NCBI RefSeq assembly: GCF_001424195.1 | Contig: NZ_LMOO01000009.1 | Coordinates: forward strand, 43,309-107,308 | DNA: 64,000 nt | Direction: 5' to 3' | From: Cellulomonas sp. Leaf334 | GTDB taxonomy: Bacteria > Actinomycetota > Actinomycetes > Actinomycetales > Cellulomonadaceae | Part shown: piece after piece, positions 8,784 through 17,880 of the stretch | Layout of the letters: each line of letters opens with the position of its first letter | Position numbering within the stretch: the stretch's first letter is position 1 | Notes under the pieces: model-generated | What the model saw: the letters and a program-made list of their open reading frames with translations, nothing else | Database searches by the model: none | Told to the model about the DNA's origin: nothing | Made by a program: the position numbers and the translations under genes

Positions 8784-9859
8784 CGACGACCCTGACGGCA
8801 CCCGTCGACGCGCCGGTCCGCACGAGGAACCCCCGGGTCGTCGGTCTCTTCGTCGCGCTCGGGCTGCTGCTCGTCGTGCTCGCGGTCCTGTCCGCGGGCA
8901 TCGGCCAGCTGCACGTGCCGCCCGCCGAGGTCGTCGGCTCGATCCTGCACCGGCTCGGCCTCGACCTCGGCCCGATGCCCAGCCACCCGAACGGCGACGC
9001 GGCCCTGTGGTCCATCCGGTTCCCGCGGGTGGTGATGGCGGTGCTGGTCGGCGCGGCGCTGGCCACCGGCGGTGCGCTGATGCAGGGCGTGTTCGGCAAC
9101 CCGCTGGCCGACCCGGGCGTGGTCGGCGTCTCGGCGGGGGCCGCGGTCGCGGCCTGCGCGGGCATCGTGTTCGGGCTGACGTTCGCCGGTGCGTGGACCA
9201 CCGCGGTGCTGGCCTTCGTCGGAGGTCTCGCGGCGACGCTGCTCGTCTACTCGACGGCACGCTCCGGCGGACGGTCCGAGGTGGTCACGCTGGTGCTCAC
9301 CGGTGTCGCCGTGAACGCGTTCGCCGGTGCCGCGATCGCCTTCCTCACGTTCCTCGGGGACACCCAGGCGCGCGAGCAGATCGTGTTCTGGCAGCTGGGC
9401 AGCCTCAACGGCACCCGCTGGGCGTACGTGGCCGTGGTCGCGCCGATCGTGCTGGTCGGCGTCGGCGCGGCATGCCTGCTGGCCCGGCGCCTCGACCTGC
9501 TGGCGCTGGGCGAACGGGCCGCGCGGCACCTCGGCGTCGACGTCGAGCGGCTGCGGCTGACCGCGGTCCTGCTGGTCGCCCTCCTCACCGCGGGGGCGGT
9601 CGCCTTCTGCGGGATCATCGCGTTCGTCGGCCTGGTCGTCCCGCACGTCATCCGGATGGCCGTGGGGCCGGGGCACCGCGTGCTGGTACCCGCGAGCGCT
9701 CTCGGTGGAGCGGTCCTGCTGCTCGCCGCCGACCTGGTCGCCCGGACCGCGATCCCGTTCGCCGACCTCCCGATCGGCATGCTCACCGCGCTCGTCGGCG
9801 GACCGTTCTTCTTCTGGCTCATCCGCCGCACCCGCCGCTCGGCCGGAGGCTGGGCGTGA
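8780..9859 (+). CDS. hmuU: Haem ABC transporter permease HmuU (FecCD family)
   Basis: A 359-residue integral membrane protein of the FecCD/BtuC family with about ten hydrophobic segments. Family signatures are visible: RFPRVVMAVLVGAALATGGALMQG near residues 76-100 (TM2 region), NPLADPGVVGVSAGAAVAA, and GIIAFVGLVVPHVIRM, the cytoplasmic coupling-helix region that docks to the ATPase. It overlaps hmuT by ATGA and hmuV by GTGA, so the three are translationally coupled. It forms the translocation channel for haem delivered by HmuT. Confidence 0.92.
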   Translation: MTTTLTAPVDAPVRTRNPRVVGLFVALGLLLVVLAVLSAGIGQLHVPPAEVVGSILHRLGLDLGPMPSHPNGDAALWSIRFPRVVMAVLVGAALATGGALMQGVFGNPLADPGVVGVSAGAAVAACAGIVFGLTFAGAWTTAVLAFVGGLAATLLVYSTARSGGRSEVVTLVLTGVAVNAFAGAAIAFLTFLGDTQAREQIVFWQLGSLNGTRWAYVAVVAPIVLVGVGAACLLARRLDLLALGERAARHLGVDVERLRLTAVLLVALLTAGAVAFCGIIAFVGLVVPHVIRMAVGPGHRVLVPASALGGAVLLLAADLVARTAIPFADLPIGMLTALVGGPFFFWLIRRTRRSAGGWA

Positions 9860-10656
9860 GCGCCCCGGTGCTGCGCGCCGAGGGCGTCCGCCTGGCGTAC
9901 GGGCCCGCGACCGTGCTCGACGGCGTCGACCTGGACGTCCACGGCGGCGAGGTCGTCGCGCTCGTCGGGCCCAACGGCGCGGGGAAGTCGTCGCTGCTGT
10001 CGATCCTCGCGGGCGACCCGCACCCCGACGCCGGGCGTGTGCTGCTGGATGCCGTCGACCTGCGCGCGATCGACGTCGCCGCCCTCGCCCGCCGCCGGGG
10101 GGTGCTCCTCCAGGAGAACCGGCTGGCGTTCCCGTTCACCGTCCGCGACGTCGTCCGCATGGGCCGAGCGCCCTGGCGGGGGACCGCCCGCGAGGACGAG
10201 GACGACGCCGTGGTCGCCGACGCGATGGTCCGCGCCGACGTGACCGCGCTCGCGGTCCGCACCTTCCCGACGCTCAGCGGTGGCGAGAAGGCGCGCACGT
10301 CCCTGGCGCGGGTGCTGGCCCAGGAGCCGGGCGTCCTGCTGCTCGACGAGCCGACGGCCGCGCTCGACATCCGGCACCAGGAGACGGTCCTCGCCGAGGC
10401 GCGCGGCCGTGCCGCCGCGGGTGCCGCGGTCGTCGTCGTGCTGCACGACCTCACGCTGGCCGCGGCCTACGCCGACCGGGTCGTCCTGCTCGACGCGGGC
10501 CGGGTGCGGGCGGACGGACCTCCGCGGTCGGTGCTCACCGCGGACCTGCTCAGCGAGGTCTACGGGCATCCCGTCGAGGTGTGGGACCACGACGCGCAGC
10601 TCGTGGTGATGCCGGTGCGTGCCCGTGTCCGGTCGATGACGGAGGAACCCGCATGA
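9856..10656 (+). CDS. hmuV: Haem ABC transporter ATP-binding protein HmuV
   Basis: A 266-residue ABC ATPase with Walker A GPNGAGKSS (about residues 38-46), Q-loop VLLQENRL, signature LSGGEKART, Walker B VLLLDEPTAALD and the H-loop histidine in VVLHDLTLAA. The LAYGPATVLDGVDL start and the 'heme ABC' style spacing match HmuV/FepC proteins. It overlaps hmuU (GTGA) and the next gene (ATGA). It energises import through HmuU. The signature is LSGGE followed by K rather than the commoner LSGGEQQR, which is a minor deviation. Confidence 0.93.
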   Translation: MSAPVLRAEGVRLAYGPATVLDGVDLDVHGGEVVALVGPNGAGKSSLLSILAGDPHPDAGRVLLDAVDLRAIDVAALARRRGVLLQENRLAFPFTVRDVVRMGRAPWRGTAREDEDDAVVADAMVRADVTALAVRTFPTLSGGEKARTSLARVLAQEPGVLLLDEPTAALDIRHQETVLAEARGRAAAGAAVVVVLHDLTLAAAYADRVVLLDAGRVRADGPPRSVLTADLLSEVYGHPVEVWDHDAQLVVMPVRARVRSMTEEPA

Positions 10657-11390
10657 ACCTCGCCCTGGTCGTCCTGTCGACGATCCTCACCGTCGCGGCG
10701 CCCGGTCCGCAGGTCACCGTCGACGTCACGACGCTCGACGCCGCCGCGCCGACGGTCGTGCAGGTGTCCGGCAGCGGGTTCCAGTCGGTGCCCGGTGGGT
10801 TCGGCGGCATCTACGTGCTGTTCGGCTGGGTCGAGGACCCCGCGGGCGGGACGTGGCGGCCGAGCGCGGGCGGGCTGACGGGCGAGCAGCTCCGGTACGC
10901 GCCGGACGTCGAGACCGCCGAGAACGCCGGCCACCAGCGCTTCGTCGCGTTCCCCGGCTCGAGCACGTCCGTCGAGGCGAACGGCGGGGAGATGACGGCC
11001 GAGGGGACGTGGGCGACGAGCCTGACCGTTCCCGGGTCGACGTTCACCGCCGTCGACCGTGCGGGTGCCGAGGTCGTCGTCGACTGCCTCCAGGTGACGT
11101 GCGGGGTCATCACGATCGGCGCGCACGGCATCGAGAACGCCACCAACGAGACGTTCACCCCGCTGACGTTCGCTGCGACCGAGCCGACGCCGACGGTGTC
11201 CGCACCGACGCCGACCGCCACGGCGACCCCGGACCCGTCGCCCACGGGGGTCGCCGCCCCGACCGCACCGGCCCCCGCACCCGTCGGTCCGCTGGCCGCC
11301 GGCGCTGCCGTGCTCGCCGCAGCCGGTGCCGGGACGGCCTGGGTGGTCCGGCGCCGCCGGTCGGACGACGGCACGCCACCGCAGACCTGA
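10653..11390 (+). CDS. Secreted, membrane-anchored haem-locus protein (HtaB-like position)
   Basis: A 245-residue exported protein: hydrophobic N-terminal signal (MNLALVVLSTILTVAAPG), one beta-rich domain of about 140 residues, a Thr/Pro linker, and a C-terminal helix (GPLAAGAAVLAAAGAGTAWVV) followed by RRRR, so it stays anchored with its domain outside. The domain is homologous to the repeated B-type domains of the downstream protein: compare VQVSGSGFQ..GIYVLFG.V with VTGTGFD..GVYVAFGRY. It contains two close cysteines (CLQVTC) that could form a disulfide. The ATG overlaps the hmuV stop and has GGAGG upstream. A role in extracellular haem capture is inferred from context. Confidence 0.75.
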   Translation: MNLALVVLSTILTVAAPGPQVTVDVTTLDAAAPTVVQVSGSGFQSVPGGFGGIYVLFGWVEDPAGGTWRPSAGGLTGEQLRYAPDVETAENAGHQRFVAFPGSSTSVEANGGEMTAEGTWATSLTVPGSTFTAVDRAGAEVVVDCLQVTCGVITIGAHGIENATNETFTPLTFAATEPTPTVSAPTPTATATPDPSPTGVAAPTAPAPAPVGPLAAGAAVLAAAGAGTAWVVRRRRSDDGTPPQT

Positions 11391-11488
11391 CGCGGCGCGC
11401 TCCCGCAGCGCTCCGCCCGACCCGGCACCCCCGTGCCACCCCGCCAGTCGAGATGAGAGAGGCAACGATGAATGCAGGAGGATCGACC

Positions 11489-14320
11489 GTGCGCGGTCGA
11501 CACCGCGCGATCGCCGCACTGGGTGCGCTCGTGCTCGGGCTGGGGGTGACGCTCGGCGTCGCGGCCCCGGCGACCGCCGCCGACGCGCCCACGGTCGTGC
11601 TGAGCGACACCACCGTCCACGACGACGGCAGCCTCGACGTCACGGTCACCGGCTCGGGCTTCGCCGGGGCGGTCGCCGGCAACGGGATCTACGTCGCGGT
11701 CGGGCCGAAGGTCGGCGACGACTGGTACCTGAACGCGTCGGCGTTCCAGGCCACCAAGTGGGTCAGCGCGTCCGCGACGGGTGAGACGGCGTCCCGCGCG
11801 GTGCTGGCGGCGGACGGCACGTTCACCGTGCACTTCACGGGGCTGCGCTCGACGTTCGTCGGCGGCGGTGTCACGTACGACGCGGCGACCACCCCGTTCT
11901 CCGTCCTCACGCTCGCGGCGCACGGCTCGCCGGACCGGAGCTTCGACACGTCGGCACCGCTGACGTTCCCGGAACCCGAGCCGGAACCCGAGCCGATGAC
12001 CCCGGTCGTCGCGGTGTCGGACACGACGCTGACATCGGGGGAGACGACGACGTTGACGGTGACCGGGACGGGCTTCGACCCGGCGCTGGCCACGGGCACG
12101 CGGCCGCCGTTCGCCGGCAAGGCCTCGGGCGTCTACGTCGCGTTCGGTCGGTACGCGGACGCGTGGCGGCCGTCGGCGGGTGCCCCGAGCAGTGCGCGGG
12201 TGAACGCCTCGGGCGCCAACGGCAGCGGTGTCGGGGTCATCTGGGCGGTCCCGGCGGCGTCGTTCGCGGGTTCGGGTCAGGATCCGGCGTCGGCGTCGTA
12301 CACCGAGCTGCGCACGGACGGCTCGTTCACGGCGACGGTCACGGTGAACTCCGACTGGCTGGCCTCCGCCGCGGGCAACCTCGGCATCTACACCTACGCC
12401 GGTGGTGGCGCGACCGTCGCGGCCTACGAGACGGCCACGCCGCTCACGTTCACCGCACCGGCCCCCGTGCCGACAGTGACCGTGTCGGACACGACGCTGA
12501 CGTCGGGGGAGACGACGACGTTGACGGTGACGGGGACGGGCTTCGACCCGGCGCTGGCCACGGGCACGCGGCCGCCGTTCGCCGGTAAGGCCTCGGGCGT
12601 CTACGTCGCGTTCGGTCGGTACGCGGACGCGTGGCGGCCGTCGGCGGGTGCGCCGAGCAGTGCGCGGGTGAACGCCTCGGGTGCCAACGGCAGCGGTGTC
12701 GGGGTCATCTGGGCGGTCCCGGCGGCGTCGTTCGCCGGTTCGGGTCAGGACCCGGCGTCGGCGTCGTACACCGAGCTGCGCACGGACGGCTCGTTCACGG
12801 CGACGGTCACGGTCAACTCCGACTGGCTGGCCTCCGCCGCGGGCAACCTCGGCATCTACACCTACGCCGGCGGTGGCGCGACCGTCGCGGCCTACGAGAC
12901 GGCCACGCCGCTGACGTTCACCGCACCGGAGCCCGAGCCCGTCGTCCCGACGGTCCAGGTGGCCGAGCGCACGGTGGCCGCCGACGGCAGCCTGAGCCTC
13001 ACGCTCACCGGTTCCGGCTTCGCCGGGGCGCGCGCCGGTGCGGGCGTCTACGTGGCCGTCGGCCCGAAGATCGGCGCGGACTGGTACGTGCAGGCCTCCC
13101 GCTTCCAGGCGACCAAGTGGGTCAGCGCGTCGGCCACCACGGAGACGGCGAGCATGGCGCCGCTCGCCGCGGACGGGACGTTCACCGTGCACCTCACGGG
13201 TCTGCGCCCGTCGTTCGTCGGCGGCGGTGTCACCTACGACAGCGCGACGACGGCGTTCTCCGTGCTGACCATGGCGGCGCACGGCTCTGCCGACCGGTCC
13301 TTCGACACGGTCACCCCCGTCTCGTTCGCCGGGACGAGCATGCCGGGCACGGGTACCCCGACGCCGACGACGCCACCGTCGACCGGTCCGACCACCGGCC
13401 CGGCGACGGTCGACGGTCTGACGGCCGGCGGCACGGTCCAGCCCGGCGCCACGCTGACGCTCTCGGCCGGCGGCTTCGGCGCAGACGAGCAGGGCGTGCG
13501 GCTCGAGCTGCACTCGACCCCGGTGGTCCTGGCCACGGGTCTGCGGGCCGACGCGGCGGGCACGGTGACGGTCACGTTCACGGTGCCGACGAGCACGCCC
13601 GCCGGGGCGCACACCCTCTACCTGATCGGCGCGCAGCACACGGCGTCGTTCGCCGTCGTGGTGGCCGCCGCGCCGTCGTGCGTCGCACGGTCGGTCAGCG
13701 GGGCGTCGCTCACCTGGGGCGTCCGTGAGTCGTTCCGCACCTATGTCACCGGTCCGATCGCCAACGGGGCCGTCACCGCGGCGGGCGTCAGCGGCTCGGG
13801 CCCGTGGACGTGGGGCGGGGGGCGCGGCCAGCTCAACACCGCCGAGACCCTCGGTGGGGCGGCGTTCGGCGGCTCGGTGCACTTCACCGGCCACGCGGGC
13901 ACGCTCGACCTGACGATCGCGTCGCCGCGGGTGCAGGTCGACGGTCCGTCGTCCGGCACCCTCTTCGCGACGGTGACGGGTGCCGACGGCGCGTCGTCCC
14001 GGGTGGCGCTGGCGAGCCTGCGCCTGTCGGCAGGTTCGGCGACGAGCTCCGGCAGCCAGGTGCGGTGGACGGGTGTCCCCGCCACCCTGACGGCGGCCGG
14101 TGCGGCGGCGTTCGCGGGCTTCTACACCGCGGGCGAGTCGCTCGACCCGGTGTCGTTCACCCTGCCGCTCGGCGGCACCGTGGAGTGCGACGCGTCGACC
14201 GGTCTGGCCAGCACGGGCTCCGAGGTCGCTCCGCTCGCCGCGGGCGCCGGTGTCCTGGTGGTCCTGGGCGGCCTGCTCGCGCTGGTGGCACGTCGCCGGC
14301 GCACGGACCTGCTCGGCTGA
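11489..14320 (+). CDS. Multidomain cell-wall haem-binding protein with HtaA domain and LAxTG sorting signal
   Basis: A 943-residue surface protein. After a signal peptide ending near APATAADA come four beta-rich domains arranged A (about 31-165), B1 (176-331), B2 (332-487), A' (488-615), then a Pro/Thr linker, an Ig-like module (about 640-725), an HtaA haem-binding domain (about 730-900, with SLTWGVRESFRTYVTGP and WTWGGGRGQL), and the C-terminus LASTG (906-910), hydrophobic helix and ARRRR tail. LAxTG is the class E sortase signal, so wall anchoring is likely. The GTG at 11489 has AGGAGG 7 nt upstream; an ATG at 11468 would add seven residues. B1 and B2 are near-identical at DNA level. The HtaA domain supports a function in taking haem from host or environmental haemoproteins and handing it to HmuT. 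Confidence 0.85.
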   Translation: MRGRHRAIAALGALVLGLGVTLGVAAPATAADAPTVVLSDTTVHDDGSLDVTVTGSGFAGAVAGNGIYVAVGPKVGDDWYLNASAFQATKWVSASATGETASRAVLAADGTFTVHFTGLRSTFVGGGVTYDAATTPFSVLTLAAHGSPDRSFDTSAPLTFPEPEPEPEPMTPVVAVSDTTLTSGETTTLTVTGTGFDPALATGTRPPFAGKASGVYVAFGRYADAWRPSAGAPSSARVNASGANGSGVGVIWAVPAASFAGSGQDPASASYTELRTDGSFTATVTVNSDWLASAAGNLGIYTYAGGGATVAAYETATPLTFTAPAPVPTVTVSDTTLTSGETTTLTVTGTGFDPALATGTRPPFAGKASGVYVAFGRYADAWRPSAGAPSSARVNASGANGSGVGVIWAVPAASFAGSGQDPASASYTELRTDGSFTATVTVNSDWLASAAGNLGIYTYAGGGATVAAYETATPLTFTAPEPEPVVPTVQVAERTVAADGSLSLTLTGSGFAGARAGAGVYVAVGPKIGADWYVQASRFQATKWVSASATTETASMAPLAADGTFTVHLTGLRPSFVGGGVTYDSATTAFSVLTMAAHGSADRSFDTVTPVSFAGTSMPGTGTPTPTTPPSTGPTTGPATVDGLTAGGTVQPGATLTLSAGGFGADEQGVRLELHSTPVVLATGLRADAAGTVTVTFTVPTSTPAGAHTLYLIGAQHTASFAVVVAAAPSCVARSVSGASLTWGVRESFRTYVTGPIANGAVTAAGVSGSGPWTWGGGRGQLNTAETLGGAAFGGSVHFTGHAGTLDLTIASPRVQVDGPSSGTLFATVTGADGASSRVALASLRLSAGSATSSGSQVRWTGVPATLTAAGAAAFAGFYTAGESLDPVSFTLPLGGTVECDASTGLASTGSEVAPLAAGAGVLVVLGGLLALVARRRRTDLLG
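12014..12949 (+). repeat. Tandem 468-bp duplication inside the HtaA-domain gene
   Basis: Bases 12014-12481 and 12482-12949 are near-identical copies, 468 bp (156 codons) each, encoding the B1 and B2 domains. Differences seen are a handful of scattered, mostly synonymous changes. The period keeps the reading frame. The near identity implies a recent duplication or ongoing gene conversion. Confidence 0.93.
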
Positions 14321-14332
14321 CGCAGCACGGAT

Positions 14333-14366
14333 GCAGGGCCGGTGCGCACCCGCGCACCGGCCCTGC
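14333..14366 (+). terminator. Terminator hairpin after the haem operon
   Basis: A perfect 15-bp stem (GCAGGGCCGGTGCGC with its complement) and a 4-nt loop lie 13 nt after the stop codon. There is no clear U-tract, as is common in high-GC Actinobacteria. It separates the haem operon from hom. Confidence 0.8.
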
Positions 14367-14420
14367 GTCGCATCCGGCCCACCGGTCGGACCGCACGTCC
14401 CGACAGGCGGGACGCACCCC

Positions 14421-14426
14421 TATCCT
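14421..14426 (+). promoter_or_regulatory. -10 element of the hom-thrC-thrB promoter
   Basis: TATCCT lies 37 bp before the hom start, downstream of the haem-operon terminator. No good -35 is visible. It implies the threonine operon has its own promoter rather than depending on read-through from lysA. Confidence 0.45.
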
Positions 14427-14463
14427 GGGGGCGCTCCCGCCCGATCCGACTGGAGGCCGTCCC

Positions 14464-15786
14464 GTGCCCTCGCCCGTGCCCGCCCACCCGCCCCTGCGCG
14501 TCGCCGTCCTCGGCTGCGGCGTCGTCGGCACGGAGGTGGTGCGGCTGCTCACGACGCAGGCGGCGGACCTGGCCTCGCGCGTGGGTGCGCCGCTGGAGCT
14601 CGTCGGCGTCGCCGTCCGTGACGTCGAGGCCGAGCGGGACGCCGTGGTCGACCGCGCGCTGCTCACCGCCGACGCGGAGTCGCTGGTCGAGCGCGCGGAC
14701 GTCGTCGTCGAGGTCATGGGCGGCATCGAGCCCGCGCGGAGCCTGCTGCTGCGGGCGATCGCGGGCGGTGCGTCCGTCGTGACCGCCAACAAGGCCCTCC
14801 TCGCGCAGGACGGTCCCACGCTGTACGCGGCGGCCGACGAGGCCGGGGTGGACGTGTACTTCGAGGCAGCCGTCGCGGGCGCCATCCCGATCGTCCGCCC
14901 GGTGCGCGAGTCGCTCGCGGGGGACCGCGTGACGCGCGTGCTCGGCATCGTCAACGGCACCACCAACTACGTGCTCGACAAGATGGCGTCCGAGGGCCTC
15001 GACCTGGACCAGGCCGTGAAGGAGGCCCAGGCGCTGGGCTACGCGGAGGCGGACCCGACGGCCGACGTCGAGGGGTACGACGCCGCCGCGAAGGCCGCGA
15101 TCCTCGCGTCGCTCGCGTTCCACACCCGGGTGTCCATCGAGGACGTCTCCCGCGAGGGCATCACGTCCCTGACCGCCGACGACGTCCTGTGGGCGCAGCG
15201 CACGGGCTACGTGCTCAAGCTGCTGGCGATCGCGGAGCGCGGGACGGCCGACGGCGTCGAGGGCGTCCAGGTGCGCGTGCACCCCGCCCTGGTGCCCGTG
15301 AGCCACCCGCTCGCGAACGTCCGCGGCGCCTACAACGCGGTGTTCATCGAGGCCGAGGCAGCGGGCGAGCTCATGTTCTACGGCCGCGGTGCCGGCGGCG
15401 AGCCGACCGCGTCCGCCGTGCTCGGCGACGTCGTCTCGGTCGCCCGACACCGCGTCCTCGGCGGCAAGGGACCCATCGAGTCCCGGTACGCCGAGCTTCC
15501 GGTGCTGCCCGCGGCCGCCGCGCGCACCCGCTACCAGGTGCGCCTCGAGGTGGCCGACCGTCCGGGCGTGCTCGCCCAGGTGTCCTCGGTCCTGGCGTCG
15601 CACGACGTCTCGATCGAGGCGGTGCGCCAGACGCCGGTCCTCGAGGCGCCGGACGCCGACTACGCGCGCCTGGTGATCACCACGCACGCGGCCCCTGAGC
15701 ACGCGTTGCGCAGCACGGTCGAGGCCATCGCCGGCCTCGACGTCGTGCGTCGTGTCGTGTCCGTCCTGCGAGTCGAGGGAGCCTGA
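14464..15786 (+). CDS. hom: Homoserine dehydrogenase
   Basis: Reduces aspartate semialdehyde to homoserine with NAD(P)H, the branch point to threonine and methionine. The 440-residue protein has the Rossmann motif GCGVVG (residues 17-22), the catalytic/substrate segment VTANKALLA and GIVNGTTNYVLDKM, the lysine-bearing QALGYAEADPTADVEGYDAAAK, and a C-terminal ACT domain from about residue 355 (RLEVADRPGVLAQVSSVL) for feedback inhibition by threonine. The GTG at 14464 follows GGAGG by 7 nt. thrC starts inside its stop codon (TGATG). Confidence 0.97.
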   Translation: MPSPVPAHPPLRVAVLGCGVVGTEVVRLLTTQAADLASRVGAPLELVGVAVRDVEAERDAVVDRALLTADAESLVERADVVVEVMGGIEPARSLLLRAIAGGASVVTANKALLAQDGPTLYAAADEAGVDVYFEAAVAGAIPIVRPVRESLAGDRVTRVLGIVNGTTNYVLDKMASEGLDLDQAVKEAQALGYAEADPTADVEGYDAAAKAAILASLAFHTRVSIEDVSREGITSLTADDVLWAQRTGYVLKLLAIAERGTADGVEGVQVRVHPALVPVSHPLANVRGAYNAVFIEAEAAGELMFYGRGAGGEPTASAVLGDVVSVARHRVLGGKGPIESRYAELPVLPAAAARTRYQVRLEVADRPGVLAQVSSVLASHDVSIEAVRQTPVLEAPDADYARLVITTHAAPEHALRSTVEAIAGLDVVRRVVSVLRVEGA

Positions 15787-16877
15787 TGGCCCACCAGTGG
15801 CGCGGCGTGATCGCCGAGTACGCCGACCGTCTGCCCGCCCACGTCCAGGAGCGCGTCATCACGCTCGGGGAGGGCGGCACGCCGCTCGTCCCGTCGCCGA
15901 CGCTCTCGCAGCGCACGGGCGCCGAGGTGTTCCTCAAGGTCGAGGGGATGAACCCGACCGGGTCGTTCAAGGACCGCGGCATGACGACCGCCATGTCGGC
16001 CGCGGCCGGCCGGGGCGCCAAGGCCGTCGTCTGCGCGTCCACCGGCAACACGTCGGCGTCGGCGGCGGCCTACGCCACCCGCGCGGGCATGGTCTGCGCG
16101 GTGCTCGTGCCGGACGGCAAGATCGCGATGGGCAAGCTCAGCCAGGCGATCGCGCACGGGGCGACGCTGCTGCAGGTCGACGGCAACTTCGACGACTGCC
16201 TCATCGCGGCGCGCAAGCTGGCCGAGTCGTACCCGGTCGAGCTGGTGAACTCCGTCAACCCCGACCGCATCGAGGGTCAGAAGACGGGCGCGTTCGAGAT
16301 CGTCGACGCCCTGGGCGACGCTCCCGACATCCACGTGCTCCCGGTCGGAAACGCCGGCAACATCACCGCGTACTGGAAGGGCTTCCGCGAGTACGCGGGG
16401 CTCGACGCGGGCGCCGCGCACACCGCCGTGGCCACGCGCACCCCGATCATGTGGGGCTTCCAGGCCGCGGGCGCCGCGCCGATCGTCAAGGGCCACCCCG
16501 TCGACCAGCCCGAGACCATCGCCACGGCGATCCGCATCGGCAACCCGGCGTCGTGGCTCCAGGCCGAGGAGGCGCGCGACGCCTCCGGCGGACTGATCGA
16601 GGCGGTCACCGACGAGCAGATCCTCGCCGCGCACCGCGTGCTGTCCGCAGAGGTCGGGATCTTCGTCGAGCCGGCCTCCGCCTCCGGGGTCGCCGGGCTG
16701 CTGCGGCTCAGCGACGAGGGCCGCGTCCCGGCTGGTGCCCGCATCGTCATCACGGTCACGGGGCACGGGCTCAAGGACCCGCAGTGGGCGCTGCGCACCC
16801 CCGACGGCAGCGACGTCGTGCCGGTGCGGATCTCGTCCGACGTGGTGTCCATCGCCACCGCCCTCGGCCTGGACTGA
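15786..16877 (+). CDS. thrC: Threonine synthase
   Basis: Converts O-phosphohomoserine to threonine using PLP. The 363-residue protein is the short actinobacterial type: substrate loop and PLP lysine in NPTGSFKDRG (Lys62), STGNTSASAAAYA, the phosphate-binding glycine run in LPVGNAGNITAYWKG, and the C-terminal serine/threonine residue region ITVTGHGLKDP. The ATG shares one base with the hom stop, indicating translational coupling. thrB follows 9 bp later. Confidence 0.97.
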   Translation: MAHQWRGVIAEYADRLPAHVQERVITLGEGGTPLVPSPTLSQRTGAEVFLKVEGMNPTGSFKDRGMTTAMSAAAGRGAKAVVCASTGNTSASAAAYATRAGMVCAVLVPDGKIAMGKLSQAIAHGATLLQVDGNFDDCLIAARKLAESYPVELVNSVNPDRIEGQKTGAFEIVDALGDAPDIHVLPVGNAGNITAYWKGFREYAGLDAGAAHTAVATRTPIMWGFQAAGAAPIVKGHPVDQPETIATAIRIGNPASWLQAEEARDASGGLIEAVTDEQILAAHRVLSAEVGIFVEPASASGVAGLLRLSDEGRVPAGARIVITVTGHGLKDPQWALRTPDGSDVVPVRISSDVVSIATALGLD

Positions 16878-16886
16878 GGCCCCGCG

Positions 16887-17819
16887 ATGCGCCTGGGTGC
16901 GGACCACGTCCGCGTCCGTGTCCCCGCCACCAGCGCCAACCTCGGTCCGGGGTTCGACGCGTTCGGCATCGCCCTGGGGCTCTACGACGAGCTGGAGGTC
17001 CGTGCGCTCGCGTCGCCGGGCGTCACGGTCGAGGTCACGGGGGAGGGCGCCGGTGAGGTTCCCGACGACGAGCAGCACCTCGTGGTCAGCTCGCTGCGGG
17101 CCGCCCTCGACCACGTCGGTGCGTCCCAGACCGGCCTGCACCTCGTCTGCCACAACCGCATCCCGCACGGTCGGGGCCTCGGGTCGTCCGCCGGGGCCGT
17201 CGTCGCGGGGATCGTCGCGGCCCGCGGGCTGATCGCGGAGCCTGAGGCGCTGTCGGACGACGTCGCGATCGACCTGGCCGGGCGCATCGAGGGTCACCCC
17301 GACAACGCCGCGCCGGCCGTGCTGGGCGGCGCGACGCTCGCGTGGCTCGACGACGGCCGGTTCCGGGCCGTCGACCTCCAGGTCCACGACGACCTCGCCC
17401 TGCTCGCGGTCATCCCGCCGACCCACCTGTCGACGAAGGCCGCCCGGGGCGTGCTCCCCGCGACCGTCCCGCACGCGGACGCCGCGTTCCAGGCGGGTCG
17501 CGCGGCCCTGCTGGTCGAGGCGCTGGGCCGTCGACCGGAGCTCCTGCTCGCCGCGACGCAGGACCGGCTGCACCAGGAGTACCGGCGGTCGGTCATGCCG
17601 GGCTCGCTCGCGCTCGTCGACGTCCTGCGGGCCGAGGGCGTGGCCGCCGTGGTGTCGGGTGCGGGGCCGACCGTGCTGGTGCTCGCGCGGCGCGACGGTG
17701 AGGGGACGACCGACGCCGACGGCGCCGTCCGATCCGCCTTCGGTGGTGCCATGGGGGGCTGGCAGATCCTCCCGCTCCCGGTCGACCGGACCGGCGCGAC
17801 CGTCCAACGGGTGACATGA
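16887..17819 (+). CDS. thrB: Homoserine kinase
   Basis: Phosphorylates homoserine with ATP to give the ThrC substrate. A 310-residue GHMP kinase with VRVPATSANLGPGFDAFG at the N-terminus, the ATP-binding motif HGRGLGSSAGAVVAG near residues 92-106, EGHPDNAAPAVLGG and the C-terminal GHMP motif VVSGAGPTVLVLA. The GHMP motifs are all intact. It is the last gene of hom-thrC-thrB; rho follows after 281 bp with its own promoter signals. Confidence 0.97.
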   Translation: MRLGADHVRVRVPATSANLGPGFDAFGIALGLYDELEVRALASPGVTVEVTGEGAGEVPDDEQHLVVSSLRAALDHVGASQTGLHLVCHNRIPHGRGLGSSAGAVVAGIVAARGLIAEPEALSDDVAIDLAGRIEGHPDNAAPAVLGGATLAWLDDGRFRAVDLQVHDDLALLAVIPPTHLSTKAARGVLPATVPHADAAFQAGRAALLVEALGRRPELLLAATQDRLHQEYRRSVMPGSLALVDVLRAEGVAAVVSGAGPTVLVLARRDGEGTTDADGAVRSAFGGAMGGWQILPLPVDRTGATVQRVT

Positions 17820-17874
17820 CCGGGTGAAGTACACCCGCGTCGTTCACCCCGGCGGGTGGCGCAGCCGACAGTGG

Positions 17875-17880
17875 TAGCAT
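17875..17880 (+). promoter_or_regulatory. Candidate -10 element for rho
   Basis: TAGCAT in the 281-bp thrB-rho gap would give a rho leader of roughly 210 nt. Long leaders are usual for autoregulated rho genes. The region before it has GGGTGA (17822-17827) and TCACCC (17844-17849) as an inverted pair. The rest of the gap shows no open reading frame with support. Confidence 0.4.
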
